This document shows positions 48,531 to 59,692 of a stretch of 64,000 nucleotides of DNA, in pieces (within the stretch, counting starts at the first letter, position 1; every line of letters starts with the position of its first letter). The stretch is from NCBI RefSeq assembly GCF_027595985.1, contig NC_073305.1, positions 85,345,626-85,409,625 of the forward strand, given 5' to 3'. Below the pieces are notes generated by a model that ran no database searches, had not been told where the DNA came from, and saw only the letters and a list, made by a program, of their open reading frames with translations. The position numbers were made by a program, and so were the translations under genes. The DNA is from Sorex araneus (taxonomy: Eukaryota; Chordata; Mammalia; Eulipotyphla; Soricidae).

Positions 48531-48699
48531 TTTTCTTTTTGGGTCACACCCGGCAATGCACAGGGATTATTCCTGGCTCTGCACTCAGGAATTACCCCTG
48601 GCGGTGCTCGGGGGACCATATGGGATGCTGGAAATCGAACCCGGGTGGGCCATGTGCAAGGCAAACTCCCTACCCGCTGTGCTATTGCTCCAGCCCTAA
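48531..48699 (-). repeat. SOR-type SINE with perfect 16-bp TSD
   Basis: CAGTCTTGGATTTTTT flanks it on both sides (48515-48530 and 48700-48715). Low divergence, so a young insertion. Confidence 0.95.
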
Positions 48700-48776
48700 C
48701 AGTCTTGGATTTTTTGATAATTCCCTCAAACTCCCCTCACCTCTCCTTCCCCCCTTCCTTTCTTCACCTCTTCTTC

Positions 48777-48930
48777 ATGGGGTTACCATACCCAATCAGG
48801 GCTTAATTCTGCCTCTGCACTCAGGGAACCTTCCTGGTGGGTGGGGGAAACCATATGGGGTACAGGGACTGGATGGAGTGTGATTGGGCTGCATGCAAGG
48901 CCTTACCTGCTGCACTATCTCTCCAGCCCC
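48777..48930 (-). repeat. SOR-type SINE, old
   Basis: Antisense landmarks CCTCTGCACTCAGGGAACCT, CATATGGGGTACAGGGACTG and CACTATCTCTCCAGCCCC, with indels. Confidence 0.75.
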
Positions 48931-48960
48931 AACAGTATGTTTCTTTTTACTTTCTTAAAA

Positions 48961-49123
48961 TTTGGGGGCCATACAAGGATACTCAGGGACTATTTATGGC
49001 TCTTCTCAGAAGTGAACCCTGGCAGTATTTGGGGGTCCATATGTGGTGCCAAGGATTCAAACCAGGATCAGGGGAATGCAAGACAAAAGCCTTGTTAATC
49101 CTTATGCTATCTCTCTGGTCTCC
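48961..49123 (-). repeat. SOR-type SINE, old
   Basis: TTTGGGGGCCATACAAGGAT, GGTCCATATGTGGTGCCAAG and TATGCTATCTCTCTGGTC in antisense. Confidence 0.7.
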
Positions 49124-49265
49124 AAGTTGAATTTTTAAAAATATAAATAACATGTCTTATCTTAAATGAGCAAATCTATTATATATGCACATTACTCAAT
49201 TAAAAATTCTTGGGTGAAATTAAAGCTGAAAAGTTTTTAGATCTTCAGAGACTTATACATGCATG

Positions 49266-49308
49266 ATATCTATCTATCTATCTATCTATCTATCTAATCT
49301 ATCTATAT
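49266..49308. repeat. (TATC)n tetranucleotide microsatellite
   Basis: Ten or so TATC units with one interruption (TAATC). Confidence 0.95.
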
Positions 49309-49769
49309 TGGTATATAAACTAAAATCTTGGTTGTAGTAAAAGTTAACCTGAAAAGTCACGTTTTCGGCAGGAAAAGCCTACCCTGTTTTACTGCTCTCA
49401 AATTTGTAGAGGGGAGTGTATCTTACATGAAACCTTAAAGGGAAGGAAGAAGTTTCCTGTCAGCTGGATGTTGGTGACTTCTCTACATGTCATCAGTCTA
49501 ATGTGCACACAGAAACACAAGTTTACACTGAACCTACATTTAATCATGTATGAGCACAGGCACACACTGAGGACTGTTTTCATTCATTTCTCCTTGATGT
49601 TAAACATGTGTTGGAAATTTGGGAACTCTAACTTCTCCAGATCATATTTGTGACTTTGTTCTTACACATGCCGTTTAGAAACCTACAAGGTGATAACTAG
49701 GTTATTCTTCCTCTTTCACTCTCCCTCCCTTTTTGTGCTGTTAATAACTCTGTCCTTCTTCCTTTCCTC

Positions 49770-50110
49770 TCCCCTACTGGTTCCCCCCTCGCCAGCATTC
49801 TGTCAAGCAATAGGCTGTAAAATAGTTATCCAAACCAGCAGCCAGGCAAGTGCCGTTTGAAAGTAATTTCTGCCCCAAGCATTTAGCCTAGGGCAAAGCA
49901 AGCGTGCTCTCTAACTGATCAACCTGGATATTTCATTATTCATTAATTTACTGTTTAACCAAATCCCACTCATTATCAGAGGCAACGCTTGGCAGAGCCC
50001 AGCGAACAGTAGCAGTTGGTGTCAGGCGTGGAGAATTGGCCCATTTGATCCTGGGCTGTTTTATTATTCAACACCACTGACTGAGAAAAAGGTCCATGAA
50101 TAATAAAGAG
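49770..50110. promoter_or_regulatory. Candidate distal enhancer of TFAP2B
   Basis: About 340 bp of repeat-free sequence in an otherwise SINE-dense region. It includes CAAGCAATAGGCTGTAAAAT, TTTCATTATTCATTAATTTA, CTGTTTAACCAAATCCC, TTTTATTATTCAACACC and ATGAATAATAAAGAGCC. Its repeat-free state and homeobox/SOX-like words suggest constraint. Conservation was not tested. Confidence 0.45.
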
Positions 50111-50826
50111 CCAAAGCGTGTTTGAACTGAGAAGCATGACACAGCCTTACAAAACAGCAGTTAGAAAATTAAAGGCAAGGTGGCCCAGACTTTGCATTTT
50201 TTATCTTGGCTGTGGGCACAGACATTTATATCCCTACATTGTTTTCAATGATTTTTTTTTTAAAGTCCTTAAGACAGAGGCATTTGTTTCAGTTAGTCTT
50301 GCTCTTTCAAAACAGACCATTGAAGAACTCAGGTGCAAACTTACACAGCAAGAAACAAACATGCCTCCAGATGGGAACTTGAAAATGTGCGTTCTAACCT
50401 TATAATCAGTTAGGTCCTTTGTGGCCATTCTTAGCTATGGGGAATGTTTCAGTGATTTTAATTCTACTATGGACCTGCCATCATTTATGCTTTGGGTTGG
50501 TTTAATAATATAATTCATGATGCTGATCAAATGAAATTTCCATTTCTTATTATTCTAACTGGTTCCTTGACAAGTCTTTGGGTTCACAGTAACTGGCTAC
50601 CAAGGAATCCTGTACAGAATATCTAACATATGAGAGTTGGGCCTCTGAATTATGGGGATAATGGAGACAAAGAAGTTTACATTCCCCCCAAAACACTTTT
50701 TAAAAAAAATTACATAGCAACAGTGGCCATGAATTCTTTTGGACTGTGTTTGATCAGTTTGGTCTGTAGTACAAAATTAAATACACTTGCTGGATTCATT
50801 GGCGATGTGTTTAAAAGTGTGACCAT

Positions 50827-50989
50827 GGGCCAGAGATATAATACAAGCCAATATATATTGGCCACCTTGCATGTGGCCAATCTGTATTCAATCTTTGGCA
50901 ACACATATCATCCAAGCACCACCAGGAGTGATTCCTGAGCACATAGCTAGGAGTAAACCCCTAATGCAGCCAGGTGTGACATAAAAATC
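50827..50989 (+). repeat. SOR-type SINE, diverged
   Basis: GGCCACCTTGCATGTGGCCA, GAGTGATTCCTGAGCACATA and CAGCCAGGTGTGACATAAA in order. Confidence 0.7.
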
Positions 50990-51500
50990 TAACACCAGTC
51001 CCCCAAAAGTATGGCCATCTTTAAAAATAACTGTATTTCTCCTTTTGAATGTCTTTCACTCATTGGCTTATAGTCCTTGAATAAGTATGAGGACTAAAAT
51101 AATAATGGTATCAGTATTCTTTGTATGATACCTTTTACTCCTCTTCATTTTATTCATTCAAGACTTTTTCATAAATGGGAGCCAAGGACAAGGTCAAGGG
51201 ACCAAGTGGTAAGACAAGGAGGCCACAAGCAGGAAAGAAGGTCAGAGGGAGTCGAAGTTAGAAAAAGGATGAGAAACGTTAATGATTTAGATAAATGATA
51301 GTCATGTAGAATAAAGATTCTAGGCATCATTATAGACTGCCTGTGATTCTTGGAAGTAAATATGCACATATATGTATAATTACATAAATAAAATATTCTA
51401 TGATCCTTAAAACTTGTTCAGAATAGAACTTCCAGGTGCTAAGATAATTAGAGTGGCACATAAAAGGCCCTATTTAAGTCCATTGACTTTTAATTGATTT
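50990..51500. other. Unassigned intergenic sequence
   Basis: Nothing recognised. Confidence 0.4.
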
Positions 51501-51661
51501 GTTTTTTTGCCATACCCAGTGGTGCACAGGGCTTACTCTTGGCTCTGTGCTCAGGGATCATTTCTGGAGGTGTTTCGGGGACCATATGTGGTTCTGGGGA
51601 TCAAACCCATGTTGGTTTTCTCAAGTCAAGTGCCTTACCAGCTGTACTATCTTTCCACCCC
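51501..51661 (-). repeat. SOR-type SINE, diverged
   Basis: TTGCCATACCCAGTGGTGCA, CTCTGTGCTCAGGGATCATT and GTACTATCTTTCCACCCC in antisense. Confidence 0.8.
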
Positions 51662-51837
51662 TTTAACTGATTCTTAATGCTACACTCTGTAAATAAAGGT
51701 TAAAAGTACTAGGAGAAGGTTTGGCTTTTTAGTACTTCAGAATATTTTCTTGCCTGCCCTGGAGGCATTTGTAAATGCTTCTGATAGGCTGAGTTTAAAT
51801 GAGAAAAGTGTGCTAATAGGGAAAAGTTTCTTCTGAG

Positions 51838-52004
51838 GGGGTTTGGGCCATAACCAAGAGTGTTCAGGGGCTATATTCCTGGCTCTGTGCTCATGAATGA
51901 CCCCCACCAGTGCTTGAGGGAATTTATGTGATGTCAGTGATTAGAACCAGAGTTGGCACGATGCAGGACAAGAACCTTAACCCCTATTATAACTCTATGA
52001 CCCT
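51838..52004 (-). repeat. SOR-type SINE, old
   Basis: TTTGGGCCATAACCAAGAGT, CTCTGTGCTCATGAATGACC and AACTCTATGACCC in antisense. Confidence 0.7.
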
Positions 52005-52130
52005 GGGAAAGCTGCTTTTAACGTTGTTATCCTAACCACTTCATTTTACAGTGCTTGCATACTACTTCAGCCTCATGCAGGCAAATCCTGATAGAATTGA
52101 AATTTGATATTTAGTTTTAAAGTACTCTTT

Positions 52131-52303
52131 TTTTTTCTTTTTCTTTTTGGGTCACACCTGGCGATATGCAGGGTTACTCCTGGCTCCACACTCAGGAATT
52201 ACCCCTGGTGGTGCTCAGGGGACCATATGGGATGCTGGGATTCGAACTCAGGTTGGCTGCGTGCAAGGCAAACGCCCTACCCGCTGTGCTATTGCTCCAG
52301 CCC
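52131..52303 (-). repeat. SOR-type SINE, young
   Basis: A full-length antisense copy with near-identical flanks AAAGTACTCTTT and AAAGAACTCTTT. Confidence 0.93.
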
Positions 52304-52317
52304 TTCAAAGAACTCTT

Positions 52318-52480
52318 TATAGCCACAGAGATAGGACAGGGGTAGACTGCACTTAACTGACCCAGGTTTGATCCCTGGCACATAAGGACCCCTCAGCCCC
52401 TCAGCCCCAGCAAGAGGAGTGATCCTTGAGTTCAGAGCCAGGAGTAAGCCCGGAACACAGCTGGGTGTGGCCCATTACTT
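52318..52480 (+). repeat. SOR-type SINE, diverged
   Basis: GACCCAGGTTTGATCCCTGG, GAGTGATCCTTGAGTTCAGA and CAGCTGGGTGTGGCCC in order. It lies directly after the preceding SINE in the opposite orientation. Confidence 0.8.
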
Positions 52481-53430
52481 CCCCCTCCCCCATTCAAGTG
52501 CTCTTTCCTCTGTAGAACATCTTTTGACTTTGTTTTCTATTCTAGGTATTAATGTTGATTTTTTTTTCCCTACACACTTTTCAGCTTCTTTAAAGAAGGG
52601 GTCTTGAGATATTCTGATCCCTAGAATTGAGGTATAGTATTTTAAAAACAGGCTGCTTACAACAAATAGCCTTTGACCACCTCAATTTTTGGCATTAGTT
52701 ACAAAAAAAAAGATGAAAATTATTCTTTCAAGTTTAAATGGGATTAGAAGGGTAGGATAATGGCATAAAGAGCTCCATTGTTTTTCTTTGTAATACGGTA
52801 GAGCAGATGGTTCTCTTCTAAATACAAGTGCATATATCTATACCTGTGCACATAGTTGACACATATGATTACTAGGTGCCTTGACTTTTCAGATCATGCC
52901 AGCCTGATTATACACACTCTTGAGCATGGCCACATGTACAAAACTAAAACAAACAAACAAACAAACAAACAAAAACTAGACAAGTCAAGGCAGTTTTATC
53001 TACCAAAAAATCAGATGGCTTCCTATTTCCTTGTAGCCTAGTATTAGATTAAAATATTGCATCTTGCTCTCCAGGGAAGTGGGCTTTAGGACTCTTGAAG
53101 ATTCTGACACCTCTGTAAATCCTTGGTATTTAGAACTTCAAAGTTCTGGAAGAGCAATTTAAGGGAAGAGTTTGTCTTTATAGTCTCTGGAGAGGAGTCA
53201 CTGATGAATATTTGGAAAGGGAAGAAATAGCAGAATTTCCTTTGGCTTGATGAATCATAAGGACCAGCTGCTCAATTACAGGTATCACCTCATCTGAGAA
53301 AAATTTTATTCCTAATTTCTAGTTTTGTTTCAGTATTTTTAATTTCTGGTGAGTTTGACATTTGAGCTGGTCATGATCATCAGGTTTGGCGACACATTTA
53401 ATTCACTCAGATTAAGTTATAAAAATTATT
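52481..53430. other. Unassigned intergenic sequence
   Basis: Contains a short (CAAA)n run at 52946-52975. Otherwise nothing recognised. Confidence 0.4.
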
Positions 53431-53436
53431 GACATT

Positions 53437-54080
53437 TATTTATTTTATTTTATTTTATTTTATTTTTTATTTTTAAAGAAATATTTTATTGAACCACCGT
53501 GAAAAAAAGAAGAAAAAATACAAAGCTTTCAGGTTTAAGTCACAGTCAAATACTGATTAAACCCCCATCCCTTCACCAGTGCACCCGTTCCACCACCAAG
53601 AACCCCAATACACCACCCTCCCACCCCACCCCCCATCTAAGTAGCTAATGATATTCCCATTATTCTCTATATATATTGAGTACATTCCATATTTCCATAC
53701 AGAACTCACTATTATTGATTGGAAATTTTCCCCAACAATCAGGCCTGCCGAATAGGCATCATCTAATAATTTTTCTTCATTGCTAAGAGTGAAGACTTTG
53801 AGTCCGCGCGGCTGCGATAGCGGCCACGCGGTTTTGGGTTTCTAATATTTTAGCTCAGTTCACAGTCAAAATGGATGGCTGCAAGAATCCGCTCTGGTGC
53901 CAAAATGGGTTAGGAGACCTCAGGATCACAGTCAATAGGCGCGGAGGGTCTGCTTCTCGTGCCGCGGCTCCGGTTCATCTCCTTACTGACATTTAGACCA
54001 TCCTCTGACTTGATCTGAGACATTAGTATTGCTTCCAGAGATTCCCTTTTGCACGTCCCAAGGTGATTCTAATGTATAGC
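53437..54080 (-). mobile_element. L1-like 3' end (antisense), family uncertain
   Basis: (TTTTA)n then TTTATTGAACCACCGTG, GCTTTCAGGTTTAAGTCACA and CCCTTCACCAGTGCACCC match the L1 3'-end wording seen at 59693. The sequence then departs into an unusual part with a CpG-rich core (GTCCGCGCGGCTGCGATAGC, 53802-53821). It may be a distinct L1 subfamily or another element. Confidence 0.5.
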
Positions 54081-54185
54081 TGAAGTAGCAAAGTCAGGAC
54101 TCTATGTTCTCAGACAAGTTCATAACATGACACACCACTCATGTGCTGCCTATTGTCCACTTAAAATGATAAGATTTAATATCTT

Positions 54186-54305
54186 TTTATGGGGGGCACA
54201 CCTGGTGGTCATCAGGACCTATCAGTCAGTAAGGGGAATGGAGCCCTGGGCTCCTGCATGCAAAACATACATGCTTGCCATGTCTGTGCCAGCTCCAACG
54301 ACCCC
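54186..54305 (-). repeat. SOR-type SINE, truncated and old
   Basis: GGGGGGCACACCTGGTGGTC and a head-like GCCAGCTCCAACGACCCC in antisense, with most of the middle lost. Confidence 0.5.
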
Positions 54306-54558
54306 GGTTTTAATAGCTCAACCTACATAAATGTGGCATAAAGGAATTGTTCATCTGTTCAATTTAAAAGATTAGTTTCTTTTGAGCAGTTACTAAAATA
54401 TGAACTTAGAATACCTTAGTAACAAGACAGACCTGGTGCTTTACCTTGTGAAACTTACATTCCTTCTTCTTTGGAGACAGATGTGTTGTCTTTGTATTTC
54501 TGAATGTCTTGGTTAGCTGAAAGCTGACCAAGAGACATCTTACTAAAACAGGTATAAC

Positions 54559-54736
54559 TGGGGCCGGAGCAATAGTCCAGATGGGTGGGCGTTTTCCTTG
54601 CATGTAGCCGACCTGAGTTCTATTCCTGGCATCCCATAGAGTCTCCTGAGCACCACCAGGAGTAATTCCTAAGTGCAGAGCCAGGAGTAACCTCTGAGCA
54701 TCACCAGGTGTGATCCAAAAAGACAAAAAACTAAAC
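54559..54736 (+). repeat. SOR-type SINE
   Basis: A complete copy: GGGGCCGGAGCAATAGTCCA, GGCATCCCATAGAGTCTCCT, GAGCACCACCAGGAGTAATT and GTGTGATCCAAAAAG. Flanks AAACAGGTATAA and AAACCAGGTATAA suggest a target site duplication. Confidence 0.93.
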
Positions 54737-56508
54737 CAGGTATAAGTGTTGAATGTTTTCTCTGTGCTAACGTTCGTGCTAAGTGCTTGCTATATTAGTA
54801 CAGATGAGAAGGGCAGTTGGCTTGTTGGTTTGGCCATACTGTTTTATTTGCCTCTTGGATTGCTTATTTCTGTTTCTGAAAGCCTGTATATTTGTGAGAT
54901 TTTCTTCTTGAAACTCCGCTTGTTTCTGCATCCTGCAGTTCTGATCAAATGCTGAAAATTTCTTACACGACAGGTCCAACTCCATGTCTGCATGGGCAAT
55001 TTACCTTGCAACCAGTATGTCTTGATTACTATTAGCGGTTAGGTTGCTATTTTCTTCCTTAAACAAAGAATCGAATGTACTGCTTGTGCTTTATACTGCT
55101 TAATGCCACTATTGGGACAGAGGGTGGGGCCAGGTCTTGCTCAGCAAGCTAGAGGAATAACTTGTGAATAAAGAATCAAAGAGACAGCAGTTTCTAAATG
55201 TAATCTCTAAAAGGCAAGGTTGTCTCAGTACCCTGCATGGGATGGAATAAAAATGTGTTTTGTCCAAAATTAAAAAGCCTGACCTGAGGGTCTTTAAAAG
55301 AGAAAAAGATTTCCTATGACGACGACATCTGGAATCTCTCTTTGCTTCTGCTACGACTGCTGCTTTTAGCACCACTTTCTATATTTCCAGGTCAATGTGG
55401 CAACTGTCAAAATTTAGGTTTGAAAATATTTTATTCTGTCCTCTTGCACTAAATAACTGGGGTGATGGGTGGAGAGCTTATGATTTCTCATGTGGATATA
55501 TTTTTAAAAGGGCTTAGAGGCCTTACTATTTCTTCCAGAAATTTTAATAAGCATATAGAAATAGCCAGCTGGCTAATCCTGGGAATATCCCCCCTCCCTC
55601 CTCATTTTATAGAAAGATCCTGTGGTCAGGAAATATAAAGCTTTCAACACATTGACCACAGCTCGGATTATAGCCTCATATGGTAGAGCTTTTTCCCACT
55701 GTCTTTTCTGAGTGTTAGTAATATCCAGCCATCCTCTCACGGCTGTTGAAGTCACCTTCACCCTTCACTCACCGGGGAGAACTTTGAGATTGACTGCACT
55801 AATGAGGGAGTCTGGAATTGAGACATTACATGTAAATCCATCAGTGTGATTAAACGTAGCATGCACACTATGTGTGCTTGGTACTTTCAAAGAGTCTGGC
55901 TATTAAATGGCTTCATATTTTTATGCCTTTTGGCACTCTCATAAAAGGACTTAAGGAAACAGAAATTTTCCTCCAGTGCTACAGATGGACCGAGGCAAAT
56001 CTGTATTAAGAAGCTCTGAAATAATTTGAAAATGTTTTAGATTCATTGATAAACCAGTAGTTCTGCAGAATACTTTTAAATGTTGGGAACATATTTCTAA
56101 GGTTATATATGTATGTAAAATCATATAGTATAAAACTTCTTAAGTTGCAAAGTAGAGCCTCATTAACTTAGACTCGCTTAAATCATAATTTCTAATCTAA
56201 CAAAGGTCTGATTAAGCAGAAGTTTTCCTTTAGCATATCAATGGAGAAAAGACTTACTGAACAAATTACTAGTGTAAATAAAGATTACAGGAATGTATGT
56301 AAACTGTTTAAGGGAGACACTGTTTTTTTAATATCCTCTAGCACTTGAAGAGCATGCATTTACATATAAATAATGGGGACTATAATTAGAAAGCAATAGC
56401 AATCTTATTTATTAATCAAATTAGGCATTATAAGAACTTCTAAAAGAATCTTAAGTTATCACAGTTCACTTCCACATACTTGAAAGCAATAAATCTGCAT
56501 CCTTTTTA
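54737..56508. other. Unassigned intergenic sequence
   Basis: AT-rich unique sequence. The first 60 bp have weak MIR-like wording. No gene recognised. Confidence 0.4.
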
Positions 56509-56790
56509 ATTTATTTTTTGGCACCAGAGATCAAACACAGGAACCCATATACCTGTGAAATATGTGCTTTTTTTTTTTTTTTTTTTTGCTTATTGGGTCA
56601 CACCCGGTGATACACAGGAGTCACTCCTGGCTCTGCACTCAGAAATTCCTCCTGGCAGTGCTCGGGCGACCATATGGGATGCTGGGAACCCAACCCGGGT
56701 CAGCTGCATGCAAGGCAACAGCCCTACCCACTGTGCTATCGCTCCAGCCTGGAAACATGTGCTCTTTCACTGAACTACACTCCCAACCTA
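56509..56790 (-). repeat. Old tRNA-like SINE split by a SOR insertion
   Basis: The two outer parts (56509-56568 and 56751-56790) join into one antisense repeat: TTTTGGCACCAGAGATCAAA, then TGTGCTCTTTCACTGAACTA and CACTCCCAACC. This resembles antisense SINEs of the tRNA-Ala type. The SOR copy at 56569 interrupts it. Confidence 0.5.
56569..56750 (-). repeat. SOR-type SINE, nested
   Basis: A full-length antisense copy with a long poly(T). The flanks GAAATATGTGCT and GAAACATGTGCT differ at one base and are the duplicated target within the older repeat. Confidence 0.92.
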
Positions 56791-57129
56791 GCTATATCCT
56801 TTTAAAATACATAATTCAAACATCTCAAAAATGCTTGCATATCTTTGCCCAACTGATGTAAATTATTAAGCTATTAAAATATATATCATGCTCTAATGCA
56901 TTGATATGCTGAACAAATTGCCTTTCTGTTTTGAACCTCAGGTACTAAAATAAAATAATATTTGCAGTGTTTTGTGGTCTCATGGATACATACATTTAAA
57001 ATGTAAGTATGGCAGTGTGAAATGATAGACAGAGCATAGAACTTATTGTTCTACCATCTTCCCGGGAAGTGAGCTTGGGACTGAATGTGAGCCTTGTTTG
57101 CTTTACTGGTAAAATCAAGAGAGATATTT

Positions 57130-57330
57130 TTATTTATTAATTAATTTATTTTAATTGGATCATGGTGAGATAAAGCATTACAAAGCTGTTCACAATTGGA
57201 TTTTAGTCATACAACGTTCCAATACCCATTCCTCCACCAGTATAATTTCCCAGCACCAATGCCCCCAGTTTCCCTCCCACCCCTTCTCACCCCAGCCTGC
57301 CTCTGTGGCAGGCACCTTTCTTCTTTCATT
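57130..57330 (-). mobile_element. L1 3'-end fragment (antisense)
   Basis: ATCATGGTGAGATAAAGCAT, GCTGTTCACAATTGGATTTT, CATTCCTCCACCAGTATAAT and a C-rich stretch repeat the dispersed L1 3'-end pattern. Confidence 0.65.
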
Positions 57331-57477
57331 AAAAGAGGTATTTTTAACTCTCATCCTCTAACCACAGAATTAAAGATACCCAGGGTTAGGAGAGTGAGCA
57401 CAAAGAGTTCAATGGACTGTGATGGAGCGACAGTGGATGTGGTGTGTAACATTGTACTGCTAAAATATAATATTCCA

Positions 57478-57648
57478 GGCTGAAGAGATGGTACAGTTGG
57501 TAGGGCACTTGTCTTGCATGCGGCTGACCCAGGTTTGATCCCCAGCACTGTATATGGTCTCCTGAGCACTTTGAGAAATAATCCCTGGGTGCAGAGCCAG
57601 GAGTAAGTCCCAAACACCATCAAGTGTTGCCTCAGACCAACGAAAAAA
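57478..57648 (+). repeat. SOR-type SINE
   Basis: GGCTGAAGAGATGGTACAGT, TTGTCTTGCATGCGGCTGAC, GTGCAGAGCCAGGAGTAAGT and a poly(A) end. Confidence 0.85.
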
Positions 57649-58102
57649 AACCCAAACCGTAAGAATTTGTACTCTTAGAAATCAATATATTTCAATAAAA
57701 AACGTTTTTTAAAAAGAGGCACCTTTATGCTCACTTTCACTTCAATATTGTTGTAAGGATCAAATTAAACTCGGTCATTTATGTTAAAGTACTTCATAAA
57801 GTTAAATGCAAGTTATCTATATAAATGGATACTTACCTTTGTTTTAGAAGAAAACGTTAGAGAAAACCATATTAAAATATAAGTATAAATTTTATTTTAC
57901 CTGAAAAAATATATTATGTAAGATTGGGGTAAAATTAGAACAAAGAACATTAAAGCAATTTATACATGCTATTCATTCTACTTACCATATAAAGTGCAGC
58001 ATTAGGCATTTAAATCATAAGGTATTTTTATAAATTATAGAAAGTTTAAAATTTTCAAAATGTTTAAATTTTGTTGAATGATTAGTGGAAAAATTAATAC
58101 TT
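57649..58102. other. AT-rich sequence with a possible MIR tail
   Basis: 57745-57815 (TTGTTGTAAGGATCAAATTA, AAAGTACTTCATAAAG) resembles antisense MIR. The rest is unassigned. Confidence 0.4.
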
Positions 58103-58276
58103 TTTTGGGGGTTTATTTTTGGGCCACACCCAGTGTTGTTCAGATTACTCCTAGTTCTGCACTCAGAAATCACTCCTGGCAGACTCAGGAAACAGTATGG
58201 GATATTGGGGATTAAACCCAGATCGGCTGAAAGCAAGGCAAGTGCCTCATCCATTGTACTATGTCTCTGGTCCTGT
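58103..58276 (-). repeat. SOR-type SINE, diverged
   Basis: TTTTGGGCCACACCCAGTGT, CTGCACTCAGAAATCACTCC and GTACTATGTCTCTGGTCC in antisense. Confidence 0.8.
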
Positions 58277-59099
58277 TTATTTTTTAAAGGATACTTAATA
58301 AATAAGACCAGGATATATACTTTGTCTACGTGTCTAGATAGAATTATATAGAATGTGCTTTATTATTTCCTTCTTGACCTAAATAAACCTTAATTTTTGT
58401 TGTAGAGCTCTCAAGATTAGATAGATGATGCCTTATGTACTTTCAGTATCTTGAATCTTTTTTTTAATTCCAATAGTCTTTCTGTTTAATTGGTTTTTGT
58501 TTAGTTAGATAATTATTTAACTAGCCCTTTAGCAAACTCAAAGGAGGAACATCTTTGGTTGAAAGTATACTGAAATAATAGTTTATATTTATTATGATTT
58601 TAGAAATTATAATGTGTTTCAGTATATTTTGTTTTATTCAATTCCTTGCAATGTTGGAAATTCTCTAGGTATTATAACCATATATAATTGCTTGAGTGAG
58701 GAGAGATGGGAAAAGTTAATAAGTTTATCTAGTGGCAATCATTGAAGAGAGTGTCAGTTGATTTATTTGAAATTTTAATTGTCAGTGGACACCTTGCCAT
58801 GCCAGATTTCTCTAATTTATAATATGAAAATGAATATTATCTAATATATGATATCAATGATTGGTGAATAATGAAAAAAATTTGGTGTGTGTATGTGTAG
58901 GAGGAGTTTCTAATCATATAGTAGGAGGTGCTGTATGCCTGATGTTGATATAGAGGAAAGAGGAGGCACTGTTATTTTTTGCAATGTATCAATATGTTGA
59001 TCAAATTTTTGTGATTTGGATTGTAGAAGACAAAGAATAGTTTGAAAGATTGTCCAAAGAAGAAAGGAATGAAAGTAATTAGAGATAGAGAGGAAAGCA
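58277..59099. other. AT-rich unassigned sequence
   Basis: Nothing recognised. Confidence 0.4.
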
Positions 59100-59255
59100 T
59101 GAAGCTGGAGCAGTAGTATAGTGGGTAGGGCAGTGCCTTGCTCATGGCTAATCAAGGTTTGATTGCTGAAACCCATATGGTCCCCTGATCCCTCTCAGAA
59201 GTGATTCCTGAGTGCAGAATCAGGAGTAAATCCTGGTCACAGAATGAAGAAATAA
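59100..59255 (+). repeat. SOR-type SINE, diverged
   Basis: AAGCTGGAGCAGTAGTATAG, CCCATATGGTCCCCTGATCC and AAGTGATTCCTGAGTGCAGA in order. Confidence 0.75.
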
Positions 59256-59692
59256 AGGAGAAAATGAAGTAAGGTGTGGGCATGAATGAAATTTTCGTAT
59301 ACCACTTTGTTTTCTCACTGAAAGCCTAATATACAGGACTCTAAAACATGTTTCAAATAGAGTCAGGAAGATGTGTAATAAGACTTTGAGACAAGAGAAA
59401 CTTCCTTTTCCCTTTAATATCTCATAAAATTGATTTTATGCCAGAAATATTCTTGATATCAGGCCAAATTTTTCAGTTCTGTAATATTGGTGAAAGGTTT
59501 ACCACAGATATGGAGCTTAAACAGTCTGCATAAAATTGTTTTTAGTCAAGTGATAAAGGATAGCTTTAGTTTAGTTTACTTTTATTTAGATATGGTGAAA
59601 GTATAATAAAATAATTATTGGGCATTATGCAATGAGACTAACTTGCTATTTAACTGAAAATGAGAGACAAAAACCACAGAAGCATTTTTTTA
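59256..59692. other. AT-rich unassigned sequence
   Basis: Nothing recognised. Confidence 0.4.

Larger units (their letters stand above)
49124..50826. other. Intergenic sequence with a TATC microsatellite and an enhancer-like block
   Basis: A (TATC)n run lies at 49266-49308. The block 49770-50110 is listed separately. The rest is unassigned. Confidence 0.5.

Noticed and set aside
49266..49308. CRISPR-like repeated units
   Set aside because: It is a plain TATC microsatellite. The genome is mammalian and has no CRISPR arrays.
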